A DNA stretch of 15,058 nt from JAAYAY01 sp964429355 (lineage in GTDB: Bacteria > Planctomycetota > Planctomycetia > Pirellulales > Thermoguttaceae), in assembly GCA_964429355.1 (NCBI GenBank), contig CAYSCH010000234.1, positions 1 to 15,058 of the forward strand. Direction: 5' to 3'. How positions within the stretch are numbered: the stretch's first letter is position 1; each line of letters begins with the position of its first letter. Made by a program: the position numbers and the translations under genes. The notes beneath the pieces were generated by a model. It did no database searches. It saw only the letters and a program-made list of their open reading frames with translations, and was not told where the DNA came from. Positions 6,943 to 15,058 of the stretch are shown in pieces.

Positions 6943-9900
6943 TGGGCAGGACTACTATCCACGCCAATGACCGGTGGTCGGACTGGAACGTTTGTGGCGC
7001 AACCGTTCGCATTGTTCGGTGGCCGATACATCAAATAGAGGGCCAAGTTGCGACCTTTCACGCAGTTGTTGTACGGTACGACATCCTCGAAATAGTGCTG
7101 CACATTGTGCTCCCCCCACCACCCGATGACCGTAGGCGACACCTTATCCGGGGTACCTGCACCTGGGCCGCCTGTTATCAACCCTCCCTTGCTATCGTAG
7201 CAGCATTGCTGTCCCGGACCGCCAGGCTTCATTGGCTGGAACGCGCGCACGCAGTGACTGGCTCCATAATGGAATTGGGGACTAGCTGGTTCAGGTTGTG
7301 TCCATACGAAACTCGAACCTGGAATGGGCCCCCTAAGATAGCTCTCCCCGGGCATCCAAACACACGGGCATGCGGGCAAAGTAGTCAACCACTGCGTTGA
7401 CTTCATCGCTTCTTTCCTTGCCCAACATTCGCACCAGTAGTCGTACGCGTGAGGCAAGAGGCCGCTTGGATCAGTGTGGTTTAGGGGAGTGCCCCAAACG
7501 TATCGATAGAGATTCACATCGTCCGCAGCAAACCCAATCGGATCTCTGCTGACGAACGTCGAGAGGCTGGAGTCATAGTACCGGTTGCGGACCTGGTAAA
7601 GTCCCGTCTCGGCGTCGAAGAAGTAGCCGCAATAGAGCGGGCCATCGGTCGCCGGAGCCGTTGGATTAGCCCAGTTCTCATCGTACACCGTGGCAGTGCC
7701 ATAGGCGCTGTAAACGTAACGTTCGACAACTTCGCCGGTTGCGGCGTCGATGGTGGCTGTCACGTTGTAGTTGGCGTCGCCCGTGTAGTAGCGGGTGTTG
7801 TCGCCCGCGTCGAGCAAGTCGCCGTCGGCATTGCCGTCGTGGAAGCGGACGATGGGGGCATCGACGTATCGCGCACTCCAAACGTATTGGTTGCCGGCTA
7901 CGGTGGCCCCCTGACCATCGACGTAGCGATCTTCGAGGAGTTGCCACTCCTGATTGTAGAAGTAATGGGCGTGCGACGTTCCCGTCACGACCTTCTCGAT
8001 CCGACGATTTGACGCGTCGTACTCGTACTCGGCGATCAGGTCGCCTAGCTCCCCGGAATCGTCGGCCCGGACCTGCACCAAGTGGTTCCAAGCGTCATAG
8101 ACGTAGTGCACGCGGCTCGTCTCGTCGCCGGGCTTCGGACCGGAGATCATGTTACCGGCGTCGTCATAGCTGGGCGTGATCCAGCCGCCGGTGATGTTGG
8201 TAATCTCGTTCACGGGATTGGCCGTGCGAGTCTGTGAATCACCGTCGTCGTCAAAAGTACGGAAGTTCCCTAGCCCGTCGAGGCCCCAGGACTGATCGAA
8301 GGCGTCGGCCCGATCACTGTCGGTCAAGCGGTTCAAGCCGTCGTACGTATAGTCCTCGTCAAAAGCCGAGTGCAACTCGTTGTCACGGCTTGTGCGATTG
8401 CCGGCGCGATCGCAGGTGTACGAATAGTGATCGAGCACCACGTCGGGGTCCGACCCGTAGTCGGTCCAAAGTTGATCCAGAATGCGGCCGAAGCGATCGA
8501 AACCCGTGATATTGCCCGAGCCATCAAGATAGCTCAGCTTCACCTCAACATCCTCGTAGTCTTCCTCAACAATTGTGGCGCGACCAAGATACTTGTAGCT
8601 GGCGTAAGTGTCGGTCGCGTCGCCTATCGTTGCCAGTCGTGACATGATGTCGTCGATTGCCTGCGATGCGCCGTAACCGTAGTGGACTTCGCGCCCGTCG
8701 GGATAGGTAACCTGCGAGAGTCGCACGTACTTGGCCACTCCGGCGGAGGCGCCGTCCTCGTAGTCGTACTGGACAAACAGCGTACTGCCGTCAACCGCCC
8801 CGTCATGTTCCTGGTACTCCCGGTACACCCGACCCCAGCCATTATACTCATACCCGATCTGGTTGACGACCGTCGTGCCGGACGTGTCCGAGTAGCTGGT
8901 CACCGTCTGAACCCGGCCAAGGTCGTCGTAACTCCTGCCGATGCGGCGCACGGCGCCATTCACGATGCCCGAGGAACCGAGGCTGGTGGCCGTGTCGGCC
9001 GCCAGGCGGCCGGCCGAGTCGAACGTGTGGTCGTGCACCACCCCCCGCTGGTCCGTGGTGCTGACCGCCCGGCCCAGGCGGTCGTAACTGGTCGAAACGT
9101 GGTCGCCGTTGTCGGTTGTGATCGTCCAGACCTTGGTGGTCGCGTCCTGTGACAGCACATCGTCGCTGTCGGGATAGACGGCGGCCGTCTGCCAGGAGGC
9201 GTTGACTGCCGAGGTGTAAAGGTACTTGGTCGCCTGGGATTGGACGCCGCCCCCCGAGCCCTTGGCGTTGTAGGCCGTCATGGTCACCAGCCGCCCGCCC
9301 GAGTCATACTGGTAATCAACCGTCGCGTCCTGGTCGGTGTCGGTCTCCGCGGCCGTGCCGTCGTCGTAGTTCTGGATCGTCTTGATGACCCGGCCCGCGT
9401 CGTCGTATTGGGTCTCGGTGATTCGGCCGAGGTTGTCGATCGCGCGGTAGGCCCGGCCCGCCGAGCTGTACTGCGTCAATGCGACGATGTAGTTGTCGGA
9501 CGAATTGGGCGAGGGCGGCGCAGCCTCGGCAACGTCCGGGATGCCGTTGGTATTCGAGTCGACGAGCGCCCCCGTTGTGCCGTTGAAGAAGTAGTGCGTC
9601 AGGCCCGAATCCACATCCTCGCGCCCGTAGTCGGTTGTGGCAACGGCGCGGCCCAAGCCGTCATACCAGACAACCTCGGCCGTGGCGTAGCTGTTGGCGG
9701 CGGTGAGTGCTCCGCTGGTGCTCGTGTCGTCGGGCAGGCGCTGGTAGGTGGCTGTGGCGATCGGCTGGCCGGCCTCGTCGTACCAGGTCTGACGCTGCTC
9801 GATCACCGTGTCGCCCGTCACATCGTCGGCATCGGCATAGGCTGTTTCGTCCAGGTCAAAACTGGTGTAGGAGGCGGTCAACCGCCCCAGTCCGTCCAAG

Positions 9901-12900
9901 GCGTATTTCTGGAACAGGCCATTCGCCGTGGCCGTCTTCACGACAGATCCCCGGGCGTCGTACCAGGTCTTGCTCGGCAGGTAGTCGCCCACCGTGCCAT
10001 CATCGGGATCGACCTCGTATACCCGCGACTCGTAGACCCGGCCTCGCGCGTCAAGAAGGTTGTTGGTTTGGCCGCGAAGTTCGCCGGCCGAGAGGGTGAA
10101 ATCGGCGCTAGCGTAGGTCTTGGACCAGGTAGCGCGGCCGAGGTTGTCGTAGTCTGTGTGCGTCACCACGTCGGCCGGTGAGAGCACGCCGGTCGCCCGG
10201 TCGCGCCAATCATACTGGTACTCGGTCGCGTAGTAATCGTTTGCGCCCGAGCCGAAGTAGGACCGGGACTCGGCGAGATTACCATCACCGTCGAAGGCCG
10301 AAGAAGAAACGAGCAGCATGTTGTTGCCCTGGGCCGCGCCGCCGGTGGGGTCGGTGTCGGTAGCACCCGTGTCGTTCGTGCCGATCCAGGTTTCCAGAAC
10401 GTTGCCGCGCGCGTCGTAGACCACGCGCGTGATCGTTCCATCGGGCGCGAGGATGCGGTTCTGCCGGCCCATCTTGCCGGTGCCAAAGGTCTCGTAGCCG
10501 TAGGTGGTTTGCTCGTAGTTGGTTCCTTCCGTACCGGAGCCGGAGGAAGGAATATCGTCGTACATCCGCGTGGAGACCAGCCGCGTCTTGCTGTACTGGT
10601 AGGTGGTCCAGGCGGTGTAGTCCGACTGGAGAACCGTGGCCGCGGCCAGTCCCGCCAGCGAGCCGCTGTAGGCAGCTTGGATCCGCTCGGTCGTTCGCCC
10701 GTCGCGGTCGGTTTTGGTGATCGAGACCGGGCCGACGATCGTCTCCGTATAGGGGCTGGCCGCCAGGGCGAAGCCCTGGGCAGATCGGGTTTCGTGGGCC
10801 CAGTCGTTGTAGAAGGTCCATGCGGCCGTGCGCACGCTGGTCGGCGTGCCGCTGATGTCGGCCGTGTGGGCCGGACCGAGGATTTGAGTGATACGGCCGA
10901 AGGTGTCGTGCTCGTACTCGGTGGCCAGGTTCGCGCCGCCGGAGGCCGGCAGCGTCCAGCCGGCCGGGATCGTCAGCGAAAGGCCATCGGCCGTGGCGTC
11001 GTCGATGTCCTCGATCGTCTTCTGGAGCCGGCCGGTAAGCGAGTCGTACTCGTAGTAGCTCGCGCGGCCCAACTCGTCCATCGACCAGGCGAGATTGCCG
11101 CGCGCGTCGAACCACTGCTTCGTCGTGGCAGCCGTGTTCGAGCCGTTCTGCTCAGTGCTGACAACGGGCAGGCTCGTCGTCTCTTCCTGAACCTGGAACG
11201 TGCCCGAGTGCCAGGTGTAGGCATGCTCGGTCGTGATCGCGCCGGTGCCGTCGGTGTTGGCGTAAACGGTTTGGCTGGCCGTCGGATAGATCGTCACGTC
11301 GTCGACCACACGGGCGTAGTACGTATAGGCGGCCAGCAGGATCGGCCCGCCCTGAGAGCCCACCGTCAACCGGGCAGCCGTCTCCCCCTGCGCGAGGGCC
11401 CTTTGGTACGTGTAGTCCTCCACGCCGCCGGCCGTATCTTCGTCGATCCCCTCAGAAGTCGAGGCGTAGTAGGTGGTGAGCTGGAACAGGCCCGCCGCGT
11501 TGCTCAGATACGGCGAGTCGCTTGCATAGTCCACCAGGTCGGCCAAGTCTTCGTCGTAATACTGGCCGCTGTAGAGCACGAACGCCGAGGGCTCGGCCGT
11601 CAGCACCAATCGCCCCTCGGCGTCGTAGCGCTGGTAGCTGAGCACATGGGCCTGGGAGGCCGGATCGTAGAGGTCGCTGAGGATCGGCTGGCCCATAAAA
11701 TTGGCAAACACCGTCTCGGTGCTCCCGTCCAGCCGGGTCTCCACCGTCTTGCGGTCCCAGGTGTTGGTGGTGCGGCTGTTGGTGCTGAGCGTCACGGTGT
11801 AGTCGGTCTCGTTCGACTTGCCGAACACGATCCGGTCGCTCACCCGCCGGTCGGCGTTGTACTCGTAGTAGAAGCAGGTGAAATTGGAGATCGGGTCGGT
11901 CTGCGTGTCGCCCCCGTTGGGGTTCTGGGGATCGGCCGGGTCGCCGTAGGCGGCCACGAAGGCGGCGTAGGCGTTGGGGATCAGCACCCGCTTCAGGCCA
12001 TGCTCCACGGCCCCCGTCTCCAGGTCGTCCTGGGTGTGGTAGCGGAAATAGTTGGTGTCGTCGCCGACCCAATCCTCCCCCACCGCATCCCACTCTTCGG
12101 TGACGATCGTCTTCAGGTCGCCCGGCAGGCCGTAGGAGTTGCCGGTCACGTAGTAGTCGTAGGTCATCCTCCGCACGTCGCTCCAGGCGGACCCGTCGTA
12201 CTCCGCGAGCGTCACGGTGCTGACGTGTCCGCACCGTCCCGCCGCGCTCTCGCTATCCCAATAGGCAAAGGTCCGCTTCTGGTGCGCCTGGCCGGTGGGC
12301 GTGGTGCTGTAAAGCACCTCCTCGATCCGCTGGACCTGGTTGTATTCGGAGCCGGCCATGATCCAATCGCTCACCTCGATCGTGGCCCCGCCCGGCTCCA
12401 TCCAGCGGTAAAGACCCCCCTCGGGATAGGTGCTCTGATCGAAGTCAAAAAACTCCAATCGCGTGCCGTCTGGCCGGGTGAGGATCAAGAGGTCGTTCTC
12501 CGAATCGTGGACCAGCGTGTCCTCGGAGCCGTAACGGGCCGTATAACTTCCCCCCTCCTGGGCGTCGAACCACAGGGTCTGCTCGCTGCCGAAACGGGCG
12601 ACCATATTCTGCTCGCCCCCCATGAGGTAGGGCAGTTCGTCCGCATCGCTCCAGCCAGGGCCAAAACCGGTGTCCAGCGAGGTCTCCCGGCTGGAGTAGG
12701 TCAGCCCGCCCCCGCCGGACCCGCAGGCCGGCGCGGCCCCGGTGGTGCTGATGGCCGGCATGGGCATCAAGACACTGCCCGAATGACCCGGCCCGCCGCA
12801 AGGGCCTCCGGACCCCTCGCCGCCGGGTCCACCACCGCCAGTGGGGCAACAATCGGGATCTTTGCACGGAGGGGTAGGGATGAGCGGCCCGTCCACGCCG

Positions 12901-15058
12901 ATGGTATGAGGGGCGCAATTCCAGTATTCGCTGTAACCGCCCACCGGATAACGGCCTGCGTCAAAAGTCCAGAAATCGTCGATCATCCCTACGTATTCGA
13001 TCCAATGGGTAATGTGGTATACCTGGATCGCGCCGCCCGTCACCGCCGGCGTGCTTTGATCGGAAACCAATCCCTCCACCGCTTGGAGCACGGCCGCCTG
13101 GGGCGACTCGGCAAAGAACCATGAATGGTCCAGTTTGAAGATGTTCTGGGAGCCGGGGGGCGTCGAGCCGGTCTGCCCGAACACCTGCACCTGCGAGTCT
13201 CTGGCAAAAAGCGCCTCCGCCGTGCCTTCCGGCAGCACACGCGACTCCACGTAGGCCGTGGAGCCGGGAGCGGGAGTCAACTCGCCGCCATAGTAGTCGG
13301 AGCGGATCGCGGAGACGCGATACCAGCCCGACGTATCGGCCACGTCCTCGTCCGGTCCCGGGTCCGTCCTCACGATCCCGCCGTCGTAGATTTCCTGGCC
13401 GCCCCCGGGATGGGTCGCACGGCCCCGAAGGTAATAGTCCGTGTCGCCCTGCAACCCAGACAACATCGTCTGTGCATCGCTCTGGCCGCCGGTGGCGATC
13501 GGGTAGTAGTTCACGCCGTCGGTCGAAATCTCGAAGTCGAAGGTCGTCGTCTCGCTTCCCAGCCCGGTCGACGTCAAAAACACCTCGCCGGACGAGATCG
13601 AGGCCGCGCTTCCCGAAATCCGCTTGTCCCCGTGCGTGAATAGGCCCTCGCCGACGACCAGGAGCGTCCCCTCATTGCTCAGCGGGTCGGTCGTCGCCAC
13701 CGAGCCCTCCACGCGCAGTGTGCCGTCCTCGATCACCGCGCCGCCCAAGGAAGTCGTGCCGGTGAGCGTGAGCGTTCCGGAACCCTCTTGTCGAATGCTC
13801 CCGGCGCCGTTGATCCCATGGCTCACCGTCACGCTATCGCTGCGATCGAAGGCCAGCACTCCGCCGGCCCCGACAGTCACGTCTCCCGATCCGTAGTAAG
13901 GATCGCCTGCCGCCCCCAAGGTGCCGGTTGTGCCGCCGTTGCCCACTCGTAGCGTGCCGGAGTCAATTGTTGTGCCTTCGGTGTACGTGTTGGTTCCGGT
14001 CAAGGCCACTTCTCCCGAGCCCTCCTGCACCAGGCTCAGGAATCCCGAAATCACGTTGCCCACGGTCAGGCTGGCACTGCGATCGAACGCCAACTCCCCG
14101 GCGGGGTAATAGGGGTACTCGTAGACGCAGGTCACCTCGCCGCTTCCCAGCGTCCCGCTCGTTCCGCCCACCCGGAGCGTGGTCCCCATGCTGATCGTCG
14201 TGCCCCCCGAATACGTGTTCGCCCCCGTCAGCGTCACCGTCCCCGACGTCTGTGCCACCGTCCCGCTCCCCGAGATCGCATTGCCGATCGTGGCCGAGTC
14301 CGTCCGCTTGATTACCAGCGCGGCGTTGTTCACGACCGCGCCTGTGCCCAGCGTCCCCGTGGCCGTGTTGTCGCCGACTTGGAGCGTCCCGTCGCTAATC
14401 GTGGTGCCCCCGCTGAAGGTGTTGGTGCCGGTCAGGGTCTGGCCCTCGCTGCTCACCTTGGTCAAGGCCACCGTCCCCGAACCATCCTGGATCACGCCCG
14501 AGAACTTGTCGTAGTAGTATCCCTGATAGCCGCCGCCCCTGATGCTCAGCGTGGCCGCCCCCGCGATCCCCGAGGTCACCGTTCCGCTGCCAAGCAGGCT
14601 GCGCACCGTGGGGCTGTAGCCGTTCAGATCAAAGGTGCCGCTGACGGTCACGCTGCCGGTGCCCGTCGTACCATTGGGAAGTCCGCAGCCGTCGCTGCTG
14701 CCGGCCCGAAGCGTGCTCCCGGCCGCAATCGTCGCATTCACCGCTCCGGTAATCGCGTTACTCGCGGTGGTGCCGTCGGTGCGGTTATAGACGAGTTGCG
14801 CGTAGGTCGGGTAGGCCCCGCCGGAAGTCACCGTTCCCGATCCGAGCGTCCCGATCGTTCCCCCATTGCCGATCTGGAGCGTCGTGTTCGTCGAACTCGA
14901 CGGCGCAATCGTGGTCGTGCCGGAATACGTGTTGGTCCCGGTGAGGATCAACGTGTTTCCCGACCCTTGCAGCGTCACGGTGCCGGTGCCCGAAATGGCG
15001 TTGGTGATCGTCGCCGTGCCGCTCCGGTTGAACACCACGGCAGCATGGTTCGCCACCG
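6939..15058 (-). CDS. Giant beta-strand-repeat/RHS surface protein with AMOP-like C-terminal tip (N-terminus outside the window)
   Basis: The frame is open from the right edge to a TGA at 6941-6939, at least 2705 residues. The first visible GTG (15056) lies inside a repeat, so the true start is outside. Residue numbers below count from it. Residues 1 to about 480 are autotransporter-associated beta-strand repeats (LTGTNTYSGTTTI and variants). About 486-567 is FN3-like (FDFEISTDGVNYYPI ... DYYLRGRA). About 730-761 is a Cys/Gly-rich linker. LTYSSRETSLDTGFGPGW (about 784-802) resembles the entry to RHS/TcC shells. From about 1145 come many RHS/YD repeats (YDAEGRL, DNLGRITETQYDDAGRV, YDSGGRLV). 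The RHS-associated core (GLYQVRNRYYD ... SRDPIGF ... NLYRYV ... DPSGL) ends at 2533, followed by a 172-residue tip. RHS shells normally encapsulate and release the C-terminal tip. Here the protein is presumably exported and surface-located, with the tip as effector or adhesive domain. It shares its distal core with three downstream fragments and overlaps the next gene by four bases. Confidence 0.9.
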   Translation of the reverse strand, partial: VANHAAVVFNRSGTATITNAISGTGTVTLQGSGNTLILTGTNTYSGTTTIAPSSSTNTTLQIGNGGTIGTLGSGTVTSGGAYPTYAQLVYNRTDGTTASNAITGAVNATIAAGSTLRAGSSDGCGLPNGTTGTGSVTVSGTFDLNGYSPTVRSLLGSGTVTSGIAGAATLSIRGGGYQGYYYDKFSGVIQDGSGTVALTKVSSEGQTLTGTNTFSGGTTISDGTLQVGDNTATGTLGTGAVVNNAALVIKRTDSATIGNAISGSGTVAQTSGTVTLTGANTYSGGTTISMGTTLRVGGTSGTLGSGEVTCVYEYPYYPAGELAFDRSASLTVGNVISGFLSLVQEGSGEVALTGTNTYTEGTTIDSGTLRVGNGGTTGTLGAAGDPYYGSGDVTVGAGGVLAFDRSDSVTVSHGINGAGSIRQEGSGTLTLTGTTSLGGAVIEDGTLRVEGSVATTDPLSNEGTLLVVGEGLFTHGDKRISGSAASISSGEVFLTSTGLGSETTTFDFEISTDGVNYYPIATGGQSDAQTMLSGLQGDTDYYLRGRATHPGGGQEIYDGGIVRTDPGPDEDVADTSGWYRVSAIRSDYYGGELTPAPGSTAYVESRVLPEGTAEALFARDSQVQVFGQTGSTPPGSQNIFKLDHSWFFAESPQAAVLQAVEGLVSDQSTPAVTGGAIQVYHITHWIEYVGMIDDFWTFDAGRYPVGGYSEYWNCAPHTIGVDGPLIPTPPCKDPDCCPTGGGGPGGEGSGGPCGGPGHSGSVLMPMPAISTTGAAPACGSGGGGLTYSSRETSLDTGFGPGWSDADELPYLMGGEQNMVARFGSEQTLWFDAQEGGSYTARYGSEDTLVHDSENDLLILTRPDGTRLEFFDFDQSTYPEGGLYRWMEPGGATIEVSDWIMAGSEYNQVQRIEEVLYSTTPTGQAHQKRTFAYWDSESAAGRCGHVSTVTLAEYDGSAWSDVRRMTYDYYVTGNSYGLPGDLKTIVTEEWDAVGEDWVGDDTNYFRYHTQDDLETGAVEHGLKRVLIPNAYAAFVAAYGDPADPQNPNGGDTQTDPISNFTCFYYEYNADRRVSDRIVFGKSNETDYTVTLSTNSRTTNTWDRKTVETRLDGSTETVFANFMGQPILSDLYDPASQAHVLSYQRYDAEGRLVLTAEPSAFVLYSGQYYDEDLADLVDYASDSPYLSNAAGLFQLTTYYASTSEGIDEDTAGGVEDYTYQRALAQGETAARLTVGSQGGPILLAAYTYYARVVDDVTIYPTASQTVYANTDGTGAITTEHAYTWHSGTFQVQEETTSLPVVSTEQNGSNTAATTKQWFDARGNLAWSMDELGRASYYEYDSLTGRLQKTIEDIDDATADGLSLTIPAGWTLPASGGANLATEYEHDTFGRITQILGPAHTADISGTPTSVRTAAWTFYNDWAHETRSAQGFALAASPYTETIVGPVSITKTDRDGRTTERIQAAYSGSLAGLAAATVLQSDYTAWTTYQYSKTRLVSTRMYDDIPSSGSGTEGTNYEQTTYGYETFGTGKMGRQNRILAPDGTITRVVYDARGNVLETWIGTNDTGATDTDPTGGAAQGNNMLLVSSSAFDGDGNLAESRSYFGSGANDYYATEYQYDWRDRATGVLSPADVVTHTDYDNLGRATWSKTYASADFTLSAGELRGQTNNLLDARGRVYESRVYEVDPDDGTVGDYLPSKTWYDARGSVVKTATANGLFQKYALDGLGRLTASYTSFDLDETAYADADDVTGDTVIEQRQTWYDEAGQPIATATYQRLPDDTSTSGALTAANSYATAEVVWYDGLGRAVATTDYGREDVDSGLTHYFFNGTTGALVDSNTNGIPDVAEAAPPSPNSSDNYIVALTQYSSAGRAYRAIDNLGRITETQYDDAGRVIKTIQNYDDGTAAETDTDQDATVDYQYDSGGRLVTMTAYNAKGSGGGVQSQATKYLYTSAVNASWQTAAVYPDSDDVLSQDATTKVWTITTDNGDHVSTSYDRLGRAVSTTDQRGVVHDHTFDSAGRLAADTATSLGSSGIVNGAVRRIGRSYDDLGRVQTVTSYSDTSGTTVVNQIGYEYNGWGRVYREYQEHDGAVDGSTLFVQYDYEDGASAGVAKYVRLSQVTYPDGREVHYGYGASQAIDDIMSRLATIGDATDTYASYKYLGRATIVEEDYEDVEVKLSYLDGSGNITGFDRFGRILDQLWTDYGSDPDVVLDHYSYTCDRAGNRTSRDNELHSAFDEDYTYDGLNRLTDSDRADAFDQSWGLDGLGNFRTFDDDGDSQTRTANPVNEITNITGGWITPSYDDAGNMISGPKPGDETSRVHYVYDAWNHLVQVRADDSGELGDLIAEYEYDASNRRIEKVVTGTSHAHYFYNQEWQLLEDRYVDGQGATVAGNQYVWSARYVDAPIVRFHDGNADGDLLDAGDNTRYYTGDANYNVTATIDAATGEVVERYVYSAYGTATVYDENWANPTAPATDGPLYCGYFFDAETGLYQVRNRYYDSSLSTFVSRDPIGFAADDVNLYRYVWGTPLNHTDPSGLLPHAYDYWCECWARKEAMKSTQWLTTLPACPCVWMPGESYLRGPIPGSSFVWTQPEPASPQFHYGASHCVRAFQPMKPGGPGQQCCYDSKGGLITGGPGAGTPDKVSPTVIGWWGEHNVQHYFEDVVPYNNCVKGRNLALYLMYRPPNNANGCATNVPVRPPVIGVDSSPAQ
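6942..7457 (-). other. AMOP-like variable C-terminal tip of the giant RHS protein
   Basis: Residues 2534-2705 follow the DPSGL boundary of the RHS core. From W2556 the order of motifs is that of the AMOP domain of MUC4 and SUSD2: W..LPACPC (C2563, C2565), HYGASHCVR (2596-2604), GPGQQCCYD (2613-2621, C2618 and C2619), a GTPD (2634-2637), then H...DVVPYNNC (2654-2665), and YRPPN....C (C2686). The cysteine spacing, GQQCCYD and the DV.P...C element are what I remember as diagnostic. In animals AMOP is an extracellular domain linked to adhesion. This tip contains no nuclease or deaminase motif that I can see. The assignment is from memory of the family, without a profile search. Confidence 0.75.
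7458..9590 (-). repeat. RHS-core block duplicated downstream as three partial direct repeats
   Basis: This distal core of the giant gene recurs in the same orientation at about 4697-6105, 1994-3455 and 1-757. All copies encode the same order of YD repeats, and the two whose 3' end is intact end in an RHS-associated core with a DP.GL boundary, after which similarity stops abruptly. The 1-757 copy covers the upstream part only (matching about 8834-9590) because the window ends. The copies begin at different points of the core. Direct repeats of this length can mediate homologous recombination that replaces the expressed tip. Confidence 0.9.
12770..12870 (-). other. Cys/Gly-rich linker in the giant protein
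   Basis: The encoded stretch has CKDPDCC followed by a glycine run (TGGGGPGGEGSGGPCGGPG). It separates the beta-strand-repeat/FN3-like stalk from the RHS entry region and probably acts as a flexible or disulphide-stabilised hinge between modules. Confidence 0.6.
13640..15058 (-). repeat. Autotransporter-associated beta-strand repeats (PATR type)
   Basis: These are protein-level repeats of about 70-100 residues in the N-terminal visible part of the giant protein. Each has a strand motif LTG.NTYSGGTTI followed by GTLRVGNGGTTGTLG. Good copies encode LTGTNTYSGTTTI (near 14905-14950), LTGTNTFSGGTTI (near 14400-14440), LTGANTYSGGTTI (near 14195-14232) and LTGTNTYTEGTTI (near 13963-14003). A degenerate copy, LTGTTSLGGAVI, lies near 13735-13768, and one intervening unit is divergent. 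This motif is known from passenger domains of autotransporters and large planctomycete surface proteins, where it forms an extended beta-helix stalk. The array continues past the right edge. Confidence 0.85.

Noticed and set aside
1..9590. CRISPR array or transposon-generated repeats
   Set aside because: The repeats are kilobase-long, coding, in direct orientation and explained by duplicated RHS cores. There are no short spaced repeats, terminal inverted repeats or transposase genes.
10509..13124. Very long plus-strand open frame (871 codons) and other long plus-strand frames at 2121-3479, 5075-6307 and 9240-10181
   Set aside because: They lie antisense to the RHS reading frame, recur in the same way wherever the core is duplicated, and encode low-complexity Val/Gly/Arg-rich sequence with no domain. 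They are codon-bias shadows.

Overview
The window looks like planctomycete chromosome (Pirellulales-like is a guess). The signs are GC-rich coding DNA, autotransporter-associated beta-strand repeats fused to an RHS/YD-repeat protein, and a protein of the DUF1559 family, which is greatly expanded in Planctomycetes. Every gene I accept is on the minus strand, so the window reads right to left. The long plus-strand open frames are antisense shadows of the GC-rich RHS reading frame. I see no tRNA, rRNA, CRISPR array, transposase or integrase.

Layout in transcription order. (1) 15058-6939: a giant secreted-type protein, at least 2705 residues, with its N-terminus outside the window. Its parts are beta-strand repeats, an FN3-like segment, a Gly-rich linker, an RHS entry region, about 4 kb of RHS/YD repeats, a conserved RHS-associated core ending in DPSGL, and a 172-residue variable C-terminal tip. 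The tip strongly resembles an AMOP domain, the cysteine-rich extracellular domain of animal MUC4 and SUSD2. (2) 6942-6331: a single-pass membrane protein whose GTG start overlaps the giant gene's stop by 4 bases. (3) 6085-4136: a headless RHS fragment with an unrelated Pro-rich then Cys-rich tip. (4) 4009-3476: a membrane-anchored DUF1559-like protein. (5) 3497-1466: a second headless RHS fragment with a third tip, interrupted by a 10-N assembly gap. (6) 1383-802: a third small single-pass membrane protein. (7) 733-1: a third headless RHS fragment that runs off the left edge before its tip.

The whole window therefore reads as one modular locus: a full-length RHS gene followed by a tandem array of promoterless RHS-core plus alternative-tip cassettes, each completed tip followed by a different small membrane-anchored protein. 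This is the architecture of polymorphic toxin or adhesin loci with orphan tips (Rhs, CdiA, WapA), where recombination through the shared core can swap the expressed tip together with its partner gene. In that reading the small genes would be immunity or partner proteins acting at the cell envelope. That role is inference. The modular architecture, the shared core and the differing tips are visible in the sequence.
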